Position numbers and translations under genes: made by a program. A DNA stretch of 64,000 nucleotides. Origin: a bacterium (lineage in GTDB: Bacteria > Verrucomicrobiota > Verrucomicrobiia > Limisphaerales > J093). The notes under the pieces are model-generated. The model was not told the DNA's origin, ran no database searches, and saw nothing but the letters and a program-made list of their open reading frames with translations. Of the stretch, positions 29,743-43,002 are shown one piece after another. Numbering within the stretch: the first letter of the stretch is position 1; the number at the start of each line of letters is the position of its first letter. Where the stretch lies: positions 1 to 64,000 of the forward strand of contig JAJXZJ010000045.1 of assembly GCA_021780105.1 (NCBI GenBank), written 5' to 3'.

Positions 29743-30858
29743 CTAGCCCAGCGCCACGCCCGTCACCGGGTCAAAGCAGCGCGCGCCGGCAGGATCGAAG
29801 CGCACCACTACCGTGCTGCCGGCCGCCGGCGGGGAACTGGCCGGGCCGCAGGCCACGAACCGCGTCCCGCCGCTGACCAGGTGAAGGTGCGTCACCGCGC
29901 CGAGCGGTTCCACCGCTTCCACCCTGGCGCTGACACGGTTGGTGGAAGCACCAGCGCAACCGTCCGTGGCCAGACCAATGGCTTCCGCGCGAATCCCCAG
30001 AATCACGGCGGCGCCAGTTCGATCCGCCAAGGCACGACTGACGTCCGCCGGCAGGCGGATTTCAATGCCTTGCGCACCTTGAAACAGCATCACCAACCCG
30101 GCGGGCTTGGTGATTCCGCGGAACAGATTCATGGGCGGCGAGCCGAGGAAACCGGCGACGAACACGTTCGCCGGCTCACGATACACCCGCAGCGGTTCGT
30201 CCACCTGCTGGAGCACGCCGTCGCGCATCACCGCCACGCGATCGCCCAGCGCCATGGCTTCCGCCTGGTCGTGGGTCACGAAGACTGCCGTGGGCAGTTG
30301 CGCGCGGAGGCGGTGCAGTTCCTGACGAAGCTGGGCGCGGAACTGGGCATCAAGGTGCGAGAACGGCTCGTCGAACAGGAACGCCTGCGCCTGCCGGGCC
30401 AGGGCGCGTCCGATGGCGACGCGCTGGCGCTCGCCACCGGAGAGCGCGCGTGGATGGCGGTCGAGCAGCGCGGTCAGGTCGAGCGTTTCCGCGATGGCCG
30501 CGACACGCCGGGCGGTCTCGGCTGCGGGCGCGCCACGCAGCCGGAGTCCGAGCGCGATGTTCTCCCGTGCAGTGAGATGCGGGTAGAGCGCGCCGTGCTG
30601 GAAGATCATGGCGAGGTCGCGGTGGCGCGCGGCAAGGCCGTTGACCGGTCTGCCGGCGATCACAACCTGGCCGCGCGTGGGCTCCTCCAACCCGGCGATC
30701 AGCCGCAGCGTGGTGGTCTTGCCGCAGCCGGACGGGCCGACGATCACCATAAACTCGCGGTCGCCAACCGCCAGCGAAAGGTCCCGCACGGCGCTGACCT
30801 CCCGGCCATCCTGGCCGCGAAAGACTTTCGTCACATTGTCCAGCACGAGGTGCGCCAT
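29743..30858 (-). CDS. MalK/UgpC-type ABC transporter ATP-binding protein
   Basis: The 371-aa product has Walker A GPSGCGKTT (about residue 38), signature LSGGERQR (about 137), Walker B FLFDEP (about 157) and the switch His in VFVTHDQAEA, followed by a C-terminal OB/TOBE regulatory domain (from about 240) as in MalK, MsmX and UgpC. Such subunits power import of oligosaccharides or glycerol phosphate. No permease or binding protein lies nearby, so it probably serves several sugar transporters encoded elsewhere, as MsmX does in Bacillus (inference). ATG 30858 starts the conserved MAHLVLDNVTKVF region; the longer frame upstream is not plausible. It is divergent from nifJ. Confidence 0.9.
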   Translation of the reverse strand: MAHLVLDNVTKVFRGQDGREVSAVRDLSLAVGDREFMVIVGPSGCGKTTTLRLIAGLEEPTRGQVVIAGRPVNGLAARHRDLAMIFQHGALYPHLTARENIALGLRLRGAPAAETARRVAAIAETLDLTALLDRHPRALSGGERQRVAIGRALARQAQAFLFDEPFSHLDAQFRAQLRQELHRLRAQLPTAVFVTHDQAEAMALGDRVAVMRDGVLQQVDEPLRVYREPANVFVAGFLGSPPMNLFRGITKPAGLVMLFQGAQGIEIRLPADVSRALADRTGAAVILGIRAEAIGLATDGCAGASTNRVSARVEAVEPLGAVTHLHLVSGGTRFVACGPASSPPAAGSTVVVRFDPAGARCFDPVTGVALG

Positions 30859-31160
30859 CGGCCGACAGTGTGGCGGCGGACAACCGGGTGTCGAGCTTGG
30901 AAGTTGCCGCCGGCCACCCCCGGCACCCGGAAAATGACCACCGCAAAAAAGGGTTACGAGTGGCCAAAACAGGTGGAGCGCGCCGGCCGGCCAGACGAAA
31001 TGCTTAAGGGCGCCGGCTAAGTAGCGAAAGTGATGGTCCGCCCGCAAGTCGTAAGGGGGGACACTGCCGCCGCTCCCGACCGGCCGGCGGCCTGCGGCCA
31101 TCCCGTCCGCGGGCGGCATTCCGCGGCCCGGCCGCGTTGAACACGAGATAAGGACTGACC
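30859..31160. other. 302-base divergent intergenic region
   Basis: This separates the ABC ATPase (minus) from nifJ (plus) and must hold both promoters. A clear AAGGA ribosome-binding site lies at 31150-31154, six bases before the nifJ ATG. I see no convincing promoter hexamers or operator palindromes. Confidence 0.5.
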
Positions 31161-34736
<3,576 letters not shown>

Positions 34737-34769
34737 CCACCACCCATCACTCATCGCAACAGGAACATT

Positions 34770-35765
<996 letters not shown>

Positions 35766-35785
35766 CGGCCAGCCTGCTTTCGTGG

Positions 35786-35817
35786 GAAGCCCGCGCGACG
35801 CGCGGGCTTCTTTTTTT
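35786..35817 (+). terminator. rho-independent terminator after the nifJ operon
   Basis: A perfect 10-bp stem (GAAGCCCGCG / CGCGGGCTTC, 35786-35810) with a 5-base loop is followed by seven T. It lies 20 bases after the stop of the DHOD-like gene. Confidence 0.95.
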
Positions 35818-35932
35818 GCCGGGCCACGTCACGGTCCGTCCGTCCGGGGTGCGCGCCGGGCAAGGATTTGCCGGGCGCTCCCGGCATTTTTGGTTTGAAT
35901 ACGCCGCCGGGCGGAGGCGTAGTTGTGTTTCC

Positions 35933-37963
35933 ATGAGACACACACTGAGTCTGATCGTTCTGCTGGCCATTTCCTGCGCCGGCCTGGCGCAGAGCCGCAA
36001 CGTGGTCTTGAATGTCGCCACCAACGGCAATGACGCCTGGTCCGGCACCGTCGCCGTGCCGGCCTACCGCGGCGACGACGGCCCGCTGGCCACGCTGGCG
36101 GGTGCCGTGGCCAAGGCCCGCGCCGCCCGCGCGGCTGGGGCGGACTGCGTGACCGTTTTGCTGCGCACTGGCACGTACACGCTGAACGAACCGCTCGTGC
36201 TCTCGCCGGAGGATTCCGGCGCAAGCGCCGCCTTGCCCTTCATCATTACGGCGTATCCCGACGAGAAGCCCATCGTCAGTGGCGGCCGGGCGCTTGGCGG
36301 CTGGAAGCCGGTTCCGGGGAAATCCGGCCTGTGGCAGACCGAGGTGCCGGAGGTACGCGCCGGGCAGTGGTATTTTCGCTCGCTGTTCGTCAACGGCCAC
36401 CGCCGGCAGCGCGCGCGCGCGCCCAACACGGGTTTCTACCACATCGTCGGCGACAGCCCGGACGGGAATCCCGCGCATTTCAAATTCAAACCGGGCGACA
36501 TCAAAAAGGAATGGGCCACCAACGACGACGTCGAGGTCGTCGCCATGCTGGCGTGGGCCGATTTGCGGATGCCGATTCGTGCCGTGGACGAAACCAACCA
36601 GGTCGTGACCCTCGCCGGCGAGCCGCGGCCCTCAAACCGGGAAAAGGACGCGCAATACTACATTGAGAACGCGCCGGACGCCCTCGACGAGCCAGGTGAA
36701 TGGTATCTGGACCGCCAGACCGGGGTGCTCACTTATTGGGCAATGCCCAGCGAGAAAATGGACCGCGCGGAGGTGATCGCGCCACGGCTGCAGGACTTGA
36801 TGATCCTACAAGGCGATTTGGCGGCGAAACACTCCATCAGCAACGTTGTGTTGCGCAGCCTCACGTTCAGTTACACGGACTGGACCATGGGGCCAAACGG
36901 TTACGCGGACACCCAGGCGGCGGTGGCCGTGCGTGGCAACGTGCAGGCCGAGGGCGCGGTGAATTGCAGCGTGGAGGACTGCGTGTTCACGCGTCTGGCC
37001 GGCTACGCCCTGGAGTTTGGCCGCGGCTGCCAGCAGTGCCGGATCGTGGGCAACGAAATGTCTGACCTTGGCGCCGGCGGGGTGCGCCTGGGCGAGGCGA
37101 CAAAGCGATCAGACCCGTTTGACCAGTGTTCCGGCCATGTGGTAACCGACAATCACATCCACCACCTAGGCCGCGTTTATGTGCCCGCGGTGGGGATCTT
37201 CATTCTCCAAAGCGGCAACAACCGCGTTGCCCACAATTACATTCACGATCTGTTTTACACGGCGATTTCCGTTGGCTGGAACTGGGGCTATCAGGAAACG
37301 CCCTGCCACGACAATCTCATCGAATTCAACGACCTTCACAACATCGGCCAGGGCGTGCTCAGCGACATGGGCGCCATTTACACGCTGGGCATTCAAAAAG
37401 GCACCGTGATCCGCAACAATCTCATCTACGACGTGAACGCCTACACTTACGGCGGCTGGGGGCTTTATACCGACGAGGGCAGCAGTTACATGTTGCTGGA
37501 AAGCAACGTGGTTTACCGGTGCAAGAGCGCCGGCTTCCACCAGCACTACGGGAGGGAAAACATCCTGCGCAATAACATCTTCGCACTCAATCGCGAACAC
37601 GAACTCATGCGCACCCGCGAGGAGGACCACATCTCGTTCACGTTCACCAACAACATCGTCTATTTCAACTCCGGCGACCTGCTCGGGAGCAACTGGAAGA
37701 ACGATCAGTTCATCATGGATGACAATGTGTATTACGACGCCCGCCCGGAGGCGCGGCCGTCAACCATGCGTTTTGCCGGAGCAACCCTGGAGCAATGGCG
37801 ACGGCGCGGGCACGACCTCCAATCCATCATCGCCGACCCGCTTTTCATCAATCCCCAGCGCGACATTTTCCGGCTGGCGCCGGACTCACCGGCGCTGCGC
37901 ATGGGTTTCAAGCCCATTGACCTCAGCACGGTGGGCGTTCGCAGCCGGGAGCTGCGGGACTGA
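35933..37963 (+). CDS. secreted right-handed parallel beta-helix protein
   Basis: The 676-aa product starts at ATG 35933 with a signal peptide (LSLIVLLAISCAGLAQS). The first part has the VNVATNGNDAWSG-like start and a TLAGAVAKARAARAAG block (DUF1565-like) that often opens extracellular beta-helix proteins. The middle and end carry many PbH1-type rungs rich in Asn: SNVVLRSLTFSYT, CRIVGNEMSDLGAGG, GHVVTDNHIHHLG, NNRVAHNYIHDLF, GTVIRNNLIYDVN, ENILRNNIFALN. A lyase, hydrolase or epimerase of uronic-acid-rich polysaccharide is possible, but no family-specific catalytic residues can be named. The gene stands alone between two plus-strand units. Confidence 0.85.
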   Translation: MRHTLSLIVLLAISCAGLAQSRNVVLNVATNGNDAWSGTVAVPAYRGDDGPLATLAGAVAKARAARAAGADCVTVLLRTGTYTLNEPLVLSPEDSGASAALPFIITAYPDEKPIVSGGRALGGWKPVPGKSGLWQTEVPEVRAGQWYFRSLFVNGHRRQRARAPNTGFYHIVGDSPDGNPAHFKFKPGDIKKEWATNDDVEVVAMLAWADLRMPIRAVDETNQVVTLAGEPRPSNREKDAQYYIENAPDALDEPGEWYLDRQTGVLTYWAMPSEKMDRAEVIAPRLQDLMILQGDLAAKHSISNVVLRSLTFSYTDWTMGPNGYADTQAAVAVRGNVQAEGAVNCSVEDCVFTRLAGYALEFGRGCQQCRIVGNEMSDLGAGGVRLGEATKRSDPFDQCSGHVVTDNHIHHLGRVYVPAVGIFILQSGNNRVAHNYIHDLFYTAISVGWNWGYQETPCHDNLIEFNDLHNIGQGVLSDMGAIYTLGIQKGTVIRNNLIYDVNAYTYGGWGLYTDEGSSYMLLESNVVYRCKSAGFHQHYGRENILRNNIFALNREHELMRTREEDHISFTFTNNIVYFNSGDLLGSNWKNDQFIMDDNVYYDARPEARPSTMRFAGATLEQWRRRGHDLQSIIADPLFINPQRDIFRLAPDSPALRMGFKPIDLSTVGVRSRELRD

Positions 37964-38300
37964 CATGTCACCGTCGGCAACAGAGAAATACCCAGGCCCG
38001 CACGCCCCGACTGGCGACGTCAGTGTGATTGCCAGCGTTATTGTCTGCGTCGTGACCGGGCCTGAGTACGGTTGAAAAATACCATTTTCTGATGAAGATG
38101 CAAATGAGCCTTGCTCATGTAAGCCAGCTTGCTGATGGCCAGCCAAACACCCCGACCAGGATCCGCCATGCGATGGCACGCTGAACGTCTCCCCGGCAGG
38201 CTGTCTGGGCAGGTCGTCAGAAATTCCGGTGGCGAACCGCGGTTGTCATTGTCACCGACCGTCTGCCCGCGCCTGGCCGGCCCCGGCTCTGCTCCACCAC
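37964..38300. other. 337-base gap, nothing firm
   Basis: A perfect hairpin ATGAGC CTT GCTCAT lies near 38105-38119, but it lacks a T-tract, so it is not a standard terminator. Nothing else is recognised. Confidence 0.4.
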
Positions 38301-39275
38301 ATGCCTGATTCGTGGACCATCGCCATCGTCAGTGACATTCATTACGCCTCCCCGGCGGAACAGGCACGCCGCGGTTACGAGGAACGGGCCATCCACCGTC
38401 TCTGGCTGCGCATGGCGGTGAAAGCCTACCGGCGCTACATCTGGCTCCGCGATCCGCTGGCGCACAACCATCTGCTGGACCGGTTCCTCGACGCCGCGGG
38501 CACGCCGGACGAAGTCGTGGCCAACGGCGACTATTCCTGCGATTCGGGCTTCGTCGGGGTCAGCGATGACGCGGCGTTTGCCAGCGCCAAAACCTGCCTG
38601 GACAAGCTGCGTCAGCGTTTTCCCGGCCGGGTGAACGCCGTGTTTGGCGACCACGAACTGGGCAAAATGAGCCTCTTCGGCGGCCAGGGAGGCCTGCGGT
38701 TGGCAAGCTGGCACCGCGCCGTCAGCGAATTGAATCTGCCATCGTTCTGGCGTCGGACGCTGGGCCGCTTTGAACTGATGGGCGTGGTTTCGTCGCTGCT
38801 GGCCCTGCCGGTGTTCGATCCGGAAATTCTGCCCGACGAAGCCGTCGCCTGGCAAACAATCCGCGCCCGGCACATGGCCGAAATCGGCGAGGCGTTCGCC
38901 GGACTCCCTGCCGACCGGCGAATCATTCTGTTTTGCCACGATCCCACCGCCCTGCCTTTCCTGCTGGAGCTGGAGCCGGTGCGGCAGAAGCTGTCGCAGA
39001 TCGAACTGACGATGATCGGCCACCTCCATACCGGGCTGATTTTCCGGTTGAGCCGGATGTTGACTGGTTTACCGACCCTTCGATTTTTGGGGAACTCAGC
39101 CCGCCGCATGAGCACCGCATTGAACCAGGCGCGCTGTTGGCGGCAATTCAATGTGCGGCTGTGCCCCTCGCTCGCAGGGTCTGAGTTGTTGAAAGACGGG
39201 GGCTACTGCACGATCACGCTGCCCGCTGACCCCGAAGCCGGGGCCGGCCTGCGGTTTCATCCCCTGCCCCGCTGA
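38301..39275 (+). CDS. calcineurin-like metallophosphoesterase
   Basis: The 324-aa product carries the five metallophosphoesterase motifs in order: SDIHY near the N terminus, NGDYS, GDHE (in place of GNHD/E), CHDP and GHLHTG. These coordinate two metals in phosphoesterases that act on nucleotides, phospholipids or phosphoproteins. ATG 38301 starts at the conserved region. No signal peptide is seen, so it is probably cytoplasmic. The substrate is unknown. It converges with the Pro-rich gene at 39297, with 21 bases between stops. Confidence 0.85.
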   Translation: MPDSWTIAIVSDIHYASPAEQARRGYEERAIHRLWLRMAVKAYRRYIWLRDPLAHNHLLDRFLDAAGTPDEVVANGDYSCDSGFVGVSDDAAFASAKTCLDKLRQRFPGRVNAVFGDHELGKMSLFGGQGGLRLASWHRAVSELNLPSFWRRTLGRFELMGVVSSLLALPVFDPEILPDEAVAWQTIRARHMAEIGEAFAGLPADRRIILFCHDPTALPFLLELEPVRQKLSQIELTMIGHLHTGLIFRLSRMLTGLPTLRFLGNSARRMSTALNQARCWRQFNVRLCPSLAGSELLKDGGYCTITLPADPEAGAGLRFHPLPR

Positions 39276-39296
39276 AGGCGGACGACACCGCCACCC

Positions 39297-40196
39297 TCAT
39301 CGCCCCGGCGTTGGCGGCAAGATCGGCAGCACAGGCGTGACCGACCCATTACCGGCCGTGTTTGCCGTTGGTCCGCCGACCGGCGGCGAGGGCGGCATGG
39401 GAATGCCCTCTTGTCTGCCCAGTTGCTCCTGGGCCTGGATCGCCAGCAGTTGTTGATCCGGAGTCAGCACCGGCTGGGTTGGTGCGCTGCTGTCCATGGA
39501 CGCGCCCAAGCGGCTGGGCCGGGCCGGCAGTTGGCGGAAACCTCCCGGGTTGTTAAACGCGGGATTAGGTTGCACCGCCGGGTTTACGATGGGGCGCTGC
39601 ACCGGCATCGTCGGCATGCCGGGCCGCCCCAACATCGGCACCGGCATACCGGGGACAGCCGGGCCGGCGGCCGGCTTGATGCCGTTATCCCTGAAATTCA
39701 GCGCCATTTCCGAGCCGCCGTATTTCACCTGAACGATACCGTCCTTCGGATTGATGGACAGCACCTGGAGGTTCGTGATGACACTGTCCCAATCGCCTTC
39801 ACGAACCAGGCCGGAAAACAGGTTGGTCTTGCCCGGTTCCTGCACCACGAACATCGCCCGGGTTCCACCCAGCAAGGTGGTCACACCGGTGAGCTTCAAT
39901 GCCGACGGCACGACCGGCCCTGTGGTGTCCGGCTGTGGTGCCGGTGGCGGTGTGCGTAACGCAAACGGGTTCCGGTCCACGATCAACTGATAAAAGAGGC
40001 TGGGCGGGACGTTTGTGTCTGCGGCGGCAGCGGCCGGCATCGGGATGGCCGCCGTTCCGTTGGTCAGGACCGGCACCGGGCCGGCCGGCGCCGATGGCAC
40101 CGCGCACAGTTTCAGGCTCAAGCCCAAACCTGTCGCAAGCATCCAACTCACGCGGAACCATTGTTGCATGGCGGCGGAATTATCCATGTTTTCCAT
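39297..40196 (-). CDS. exported protein with GspC/PilP-like region and Pro-rich tail
   Basis: The 299-aa product has an N-terminal signal or anchor (FRVSWMLATGLGLSLKLCAV), then LIVDRNPFALRTPPP followed by a compact beta part: ALKLTGVTTLLGGTRAMFVV, then VREGDWDSVITNLQVLSIN and GIVQVKYGGSEMALNF. That order resembles the periplasmic HR domain of GspC or PilP, which links inner- and outer-membrane parts of type II secretion and type IV pilus systems. The last 130 residues are Pro/Gln-rich and low complexity. Start codons at 40196, 40187 and 40169 are all possible. A GspE/PilB-like ATPase lies 4 kb away, but no other secretion genes are near. Confidence 0.6.
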   Translation of the reverse strand: MENMDNSAAMQQWFRVSWMLATGLGLSLKLCAVPSAPAGPVPVLTNGTAAIPMPAAAAADTNVPPSLFYQLIVDRNPFALRTPPPAPQPDTTGPVVPSALKLTGVTTLLGGTRAMFVVQEPGKTNLFSGLVREGDWDSVITNLQVLSINPKDGIVQVKYGGSEMALNFRDNGIKPAAGPAVPGMPVPMLGRPGMPTMPVQRPIVNPAVQPNPAFNNPGGFRQLPARPSRLGASMDSSAPTQPVLTPDQQLLAIQAQEQLGRQEGIPMPPSPPVGGPTANTAGNGSVTPVLPILPPTPGR

Positions 40197-40287
40197 TGAA
40201 ACACCACTGGCAATTAATGGTTGCACTGCCGCGTGCCCCGTCGCGGCCGGTTTTGACTTTGCCTTCCGCTTCCGCCAGCATGGCGCC

Positions 40288-41586
40288 ATGAACGTGATCC
40301 GCCACACCGAGGCCGGTTTCGCCGCCAAACTGGACCAACTGGCCCGCGCGTCGAGCTTGTTCGATCCCCAAATCGAGCAGCGCACCCGCGCGATCATCGA
40401 GGACGTCCAGGCCCGCGGCAACGCCGCGTTGCTGGAGTTGACGGCCCGGTTTGACGGCGCCCACTTGACGGCGAACCAGCTCGCAGTCAGCCGGGCGGAA
40501 CTGTTCAACGCGGCGGTCCAGGCTGGCGGGGAACTCCGGCAGGCGTTCGCCTTTGCGGCGAAGAACATCGAAGCGTTCAGCAAGAAATCCCTGCGGCGCG
40601 GCTGGTCCGCCCGCAATGCCCAGGGCGCCGTGGTGGGCGAGAAATTCGATCCTTTCCAGCGGGTCGGCATCTACATTCCCGGCGGCACGGCGCCGCTGGT
40701 GTCCACGGCGCTGATGACGATTGTGCTGGCCCGCGTGGCCGGCTGCCCGGAGATCGTGGTCTGCACGCCCTGCGGCAAGGACGGCACCATCAACCCCGCG
40801 CTGCTGCTCGCCGCCCGGCTGGCCGGCGCCACGGAAATTTTCCGCGTCGGCGGCGCGCAGGCGATCGCCGCGCTGGCCCTCGGCACCGAGACGATCCGGC
40901 CCGTGCAGAAAATTTTTGGGCCGGGCAACGCCTACGTCGTCACCGCCAAACGGCTGCTCGTCGGCCACGTGGCGATTGACCTGCTGCCGGGGCCCAGCGA
41001 GCTGCTCGTGGTCGCCGACGACAGCGCAAATCCGGCGTTCATCGCCGCCGATTTACTGGCGCAGGCGGAGCACGGGTCCGGCCATGAACGCGTCTGGCTC
41101 GCCACGCCGTCGGCCCGACTCATCCAGGCCGTGAAAAAGGAGCTTGGCCGACAGTTGCCGGCGCAGGCGCGGCGCGACTTCATCGAGCGCGCGTTGGCGA
41201 GCAACGGCTGGCTGATCCAGGTCAAATCGCTCGCCGATGCCGTCGCGCTGGCCAACCGTCTCGCCCCGGAGCATTGCGAGCTTCACACGCGCAACCCGCG
41301 GCGCGTGGCCGATCAGATCGTCACCGCCGGCGCGCTGTTTCTCGGCCCGTGGTCACCCACGGTGCTGGGCGATTACGTTGCCGGCCCCAGCCACACGCTG
41401 CCCACCGGCGGCGCCGGCCGGAGTTTTGCCGGCCTGACCGCGGACCAGTTCCAGCGCCGGACCAGCGTGGTGGAATACACCCGCGCCGCGCTGAAGAAAT
41501 CGCTGTCAGCGGTGAAAGCGTTTGCGGAGATGGAAGGCTTGGCCGCACATGGAAAAAGTGCGGCGGTGCGCCTGGGCAAAACCTGA
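40288..41586 (+). CDS. hisD: histidinol dehydrogenase
   Basis: The 432-aa product does the last two steps of histidine synthesis, oxidising L-histidinol to L-histidine with NAD. Characteristic blocks are VGIYIPGGTAPLVSTALM, the IFGPGNAYVVTAKR block, IDLLPGPSELLVVAD, the zinc and substrate region QAEHGS and GPSHTLPTGGAGR. Length is standard. ATG 40288 begins the normal N terminus; the longer frame lies antisense to the Pro-rich gene. The next histidine gene, hisC, is about 1.4 kb downstream on the same strand, separated by two minus-strand genes. Confidence 0.96.
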   Translation: MNVIRHTEAGFAAKLDQLARASSLFDPQIEQRTRAIIEDVQARGNAALLELTARFDGAHLTANQLAVSRAELFNAAVQAGGELRQAFAFAAKNIEAFSKKSLRRGWSARNAQGAVVGEKFDPFQRVGIYIPGGTAPLVSTALMTIVLARVAGCPEIVVCTPCGKDGTINPALLLAARLAGATEIFRVGGAQAIAALALGTETIRPVQKIFGPGNAYVVTAKRLLVGHVAIDLLPGPSELLVVADDSANPAFIAADLLAQAEHGSGHERVWLATPSARLIQAVKKELGRQLPAQARRDFIERALASNGWLIQVKSLADAVALANRLAPEHCELHTRNPRRVADQIVTAGALFLGPWSPTVLGDYVAGPSHTLPTGGAGRSFAGLTADQFQRRTSVVEYTRAALKKSLSAVKAFAEMEGLAAHGKSAAVRLGKT

Positions 41587-41985
41587 CTTCCCCTCAGCAG
41601 TTCGGCTCCAGTCGCAGCAAACGCACTTCACGCACGGTGCGGACAGAACCTTTTCCGGACAAGGATCAGGGTCAATGCGATCATGGCCGTGGCTTCGATG
41701 GTCCCTAACCGCAAACCAGTATAGGCAAAAGCGACGGAAAGTGGCCTCCCGGATGTGAGACCAAGAGGCCGCGCGGCAAAGAACGATGAGGCGACATTGA
41801 ACCTGAAACCCTTCCTGCTCACAATCCACCCGTAACACGAGCCTGGTTGCGAACGCCAGCAGCCGTCCGCACGCTGGACGTTCGTTGGCGAACTTCGAAG
41901 GCTGGGCAAGGGCCGCCGCCGGTCAATTACGTCTCGTTCAGATGGAAGTCGGATTGCTGATTCACGATCGAAAGGGAGCGCAGAT
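41587..41985. other. 399-base gap, nothing recognised
   Basis: Between hisD and the minus-strand permease-prefix gene I find no credible gene. A minus-strand frame contains a hydrophobic stretch (GTIEATAMIALTLILV) that could be a membrane-protein remnant, but it has no support elsewhere. Confidence 0.4.
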
Positions 41986-42606
41986 TCATTTCCATGCCGT
42001 CTTGGGGAGCCGGTTGAGAAGATCAATCACCGGCAAGGCGGCAGCGATCAAGGTAGGCAACGCCATGAGCAACAAAGCCGCCGTCGCGAAAGCAAAGAAA
42101 CCGAACCAACCGCTTCTCCGGCCCTTACGAGTCCAAACGAAACCGCAATAAAGCGCCGCCGCAACCGGCGGCACATACCAATACGACATCAAATTCAGGA
42201 AGAGTTGTGTGAACGCGGGGGCGGGCCGAGCGTGAAGGACCAGTTGGGCGACTCGCAACGTGCCCCACAAAAACCAGCATCCGACCGCGAAATACAATAA
42301 AACCAGCCCGTGAATGACTTTGTGGCCATGGCGGTAGGCCATTCGGCGCAAGCTGTGCCACCAACCGCGTCCGCCGTTTTCCCGGGCGAACTCCGGCTCA
42401 AGGGCGGCCTCGTTGCCAACCCGCCGTGTTCCGATGAGAAACGCTTCGTCATCCGAAAGCCCTTTACTTGGCAACACGGTGACGGAATCACGCAGGTGCG
42501 ATTCCAATTCGTCCAGGTTTTCCACCCGGAAATGCGGTGATTGGGCGAGCCTTTCCCGCCAAAGGCGAAGGGCAGCGTTCAGGTTAAATTCAATTGAGGT
42601 TTCCAT
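41986..42606 (-). CDS. permease-prefix-domain membrane protein
   Basis: The 206-aa product has an N-terminal soluble part (residues 1-85) of the form WRERLAQSPHFRVENLDELE, then HLRDSVTVLPSKGLSDDEAF, which matches the helical permease-prefix domain often found with PadR regulators and in front of ABC permeases. Three membrane segments follow (about 95-117, 130-152 and 165-192), but no ABC or FtsX domain. ATG 42606 overlaps the end of the PadR gene by 28 bases, so translation is coupled. It may sense or modulate membrane stress with its regulator (inference). Confidence 0.78.
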   Translation of the reverse strand: METSIEFNLNAALRLWRERLAQSPHFRVENLDELESHLRDSVTVLPSKGLSDDEAFLIGTRRVGNEAALEPEFARENGGRGWWHSLRRMAYRHGHKVIHGLVLLYFAVGCWFLWGTLRVAQLVLHARPAPAFTQLFLNLMSYWYVPPVAAALYCGFVWTRKGRRSGWFGFFAFATAALLLMALPTLIAAALPVIDLLNRLPKTAWK

Positions 42607-42917
42607 AACCTGGTGAGGGTTTCGTGAACGGTCATCCACTGTTCGCGTTCATTCCGGAGTGCTTTTCGGCCTTCTTTGGAAAGCCGATAGTATTTCCGCT
42701 TGCGGCCCGTTTCGGCTTCGCGCCACCCGGCTTCGATCATCCGTTGTTTCTCCATCCAATGCAGCACCGGGTAGAGCATGCCTTCGGTCCACTCAATCCG
42801 GCCGCCCGACAATTCGCGGACGCGCTGGATCAGCGCGTAGCCGTAACTCTCGCCTTCGGTGAGGACCGACAGGACCAACGGCACGGTTGAGGCAGCCACC
42901 AGTTCTCGCGAAAGCAT
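42579..42917 (-). CDS. PadR-family transcriptional regulator
   Basis: The 112-aa product is a small winged-helix repressor: PLVLSVLTEGESYGYALIQRV, IEWTEGMLYPVLHWME and GRKRKYYRLSKEGRKAL are the standard PadR blocks. It starts at ATG 42917 and lies directly before, and overlapping, the permease-prefix gene that it probably regulates. PadR proteins control stress and efflux genes and often repress themselves. No operator palindrome was identified in the 85 bases between it and hisC. Confidence 0.9.
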   Translation of the reverse strand: MLSRELVAASTVPLVLSVLTEGESYGYALIQRVRELSGGRIEWTEGMLYPVLHWMEKQRMIEAGWREAETGRKRKYYRLSKEGRKALRNEREQWMTVHETLTRLWKPQLNLT

Positions 42918-43002
42918 GGCGGCACTATACATAGCGTCACAATGCTTGTCAACTTCTCCGTATTTGCGAGGACGCTCGACTTTTGACCCGCTTTTGCCTG
43001 CA

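Noticed and set aside
38105-38119. ATGAGC/GCTCAT hairpin after the beta-helix gene
   Set aside because: Short stem and no T-tract; not counted as a terminator.
41885-42151. 88-aa plus-strand frame between hisD and the PadR pair
   Set aside because: It overlaps the permease-prefix gene in antisense and has no ribosome-binding site or family match.
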